A program made the translations under genes and the position numbers. A stretch of 64,000 nucleotides of DNA from Mesorhizobium sp. LHD-90 (GTDB lineage Bacteria; Pseudomonadota; Alphaproteobacteria; Rhizobiales; Rhizobiaceae), in NCBI RefSeq assembly GCF_030929505.1, contig NZ_JAVFVV010000001.1, forward strand, positions 248,001 to 312,000, in the 5' to 3' direction. This document shows positions 63,448 through 64,000 of the stretch, piece by piece (the stretch's first letter is position 1; each line of letters opens with the position of its first letter). Below the pieces are notes generated by a model. The model was not told the DNA's origin. It was given only the letters and a program-made list of their open reading frames with translations, and did no database searches.

Positions 63448-64000
63448 ATGCCTCTCAACGAGATGGACGTGCTGACGGCGGTGGGTGACGCGGTCCTCAA
63501 CAAGCTGGATTTCACGGTCGACGGGCTGCACATCCGCGGCGAGGCCTATCGCAAGATCTTCGAGCTTATCCGCGACGAACAAATCCTCGTCGTCTCGGGA
63601 GACGACGAGGGACTCGCGACCTACAGCCCCGACACCGACACGATCAAGACCCAGAAGGCCGATTCGCCGGCGGACCTGTTCAACAAGTCGATCCTCGTCC
63701 ATGAATGCACCCACGCCCTGACTGACATGGAATTCGTGAAGATGACGGCCAAGGCCAACGAGTCGGCGGCCTATCTGGCGCAGGCCGTCTATTTGCTGCT
63801 GAAGGATCCGAAGCCGACGGTTCCGGCCGGCTATGGCGTCGTCAAGACGGCGATACAGCTTGCCAGGCAGTTCGGTCTCGACAGCAATCCCGGCTCCCGG
63901 CGGCGTATCTCCTACGACGAGATCGTACCGCTGGTGAAGCGGCTCGACGAGCATCCGGGCTATCATTCCGCGCAGGCCCGCATATCGATGTCGAATGGCA
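63448..64000 (+). CDS. HExxH metallopeptidase-like protein (partial, runs off the window)
   Basis: Open frame of at least 184 codons from an ATG at 63448, with AAGGAAGGA upstream. Starts MPLNEMDVLTAVGDAVLNKL. Contains HECTH at 85-89 (HExxH zinc site) and NESAAY at 104-109 with E105 sixteen residues on, as in gluzincin peptidases. No signal peptide is visible at the N terminus. I recognise no family by name. The upstream DNA is AT-rich and the protein lies at the window edge, so neighbours on the right are unknown. Confidence 0.65.
   Translation, partial: MPLNEMDVLTAVGDAVLNKLDFTVDGLHIRGEAYRKIFELIRDEQILVVSGDDEGLATYSPDTDTIKTQKADSPADLFNKSILVHECTHALTDMEFVKMTAKANESAAYLAQAVYLLLKDPKPTVPAGYGVVKTAIQLARQFGLDSNPGSRRRISYDEIVPLVKRLDEHPGYHSAQARISMSNG

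Overview
This 64 kb window is GC-rich chromosomal DNA from an alphaproteobacterium of the order Hyphomicrobiales (Rhizobiales), most like Mesorhizobium and other Phyllobacteriaceae. That placement is inferred from gene order and repeats: argH-(ACT gene)-small lipoprotein-lysA-TIGR02302; cobalamin adenosyltransferase-etfB-etfA-hbd; argJ-GNAT-mutT; comF-grxC-nitrilase-DUF1178; and many intergenic palindromic repeats typical of this group. Nearly all of it is ordinary chromosome. There is no prophage, insertion sequence, CRISPR array or rRNA operon. One tRNA gene, tRNA-Leu(CAA), is present.

Layout. 0-10 kb: amidase, LysR regulator, the large TIGR02302 membrane protein, lysine and arginine biosynthesis (lysA, argH) and divergent tlpA. 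10-20 kb: an STT3-like membrane protein, the hbd/etfA/etfB fatty-acid electron-transfer cluster with cobalamin adenosyltransferase, a rhomboid protease, an SDR, a YihY membrane protein and a DMT permease. 20-30 kb: a hypothetical protein in repeat-rich DNA, a lipoprotein hydrolase, GluQRS, a DNA glycosylase and an HNH protein, then a six-gene leftward sugar ABC transporter operon (ROK regulator, ATPase, binding protein, permease, SDR, GNAT) whose genes are mostly coupled by 4-base overlaps. 30-42 kb: tRNA-Leu, YqaA and DsbB, an RTX-type protein, an acyl-CoA synthetase, an arsenic-resistance operon (arsR, arsC, aqpS, MFS) divergent from a Cys-tailed DUF6428 gene, and an acetyltransferase/flippase pair for surface polysaccharide. 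42-50 kb: an HhH-DUF6958 fusion, a three-gene molybdenum hydroxylase with a diheme cytochrome, and a tandem triplication of LuxR-type regulators. 50-64 kb: secA, a parvulin, argJ-GNAT-mutT, an Flp pilin, methyltransferase/comF/grxC/nitrilase/DUF1178, a frameshifted DMT permease and, at the right edge in unusually AT-rich surroundings, the start of an HExxH metallopeptidase-like gene.

The most interesting points are: the three tandem LuxR paralogues beside the molybdenum hydroxylase; the arsenic cluster, in which regulator and divergent partner both carry clustered cysteines and share a 42-base control region; a family of three 121-127 bp near-perfect palindromes in intergenic positions; and the HExxH gene at the right edge. 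No undescribed system is proven here. The best candidates for new biology are the DUF6428/ArsR pair and the LuxR triplet.
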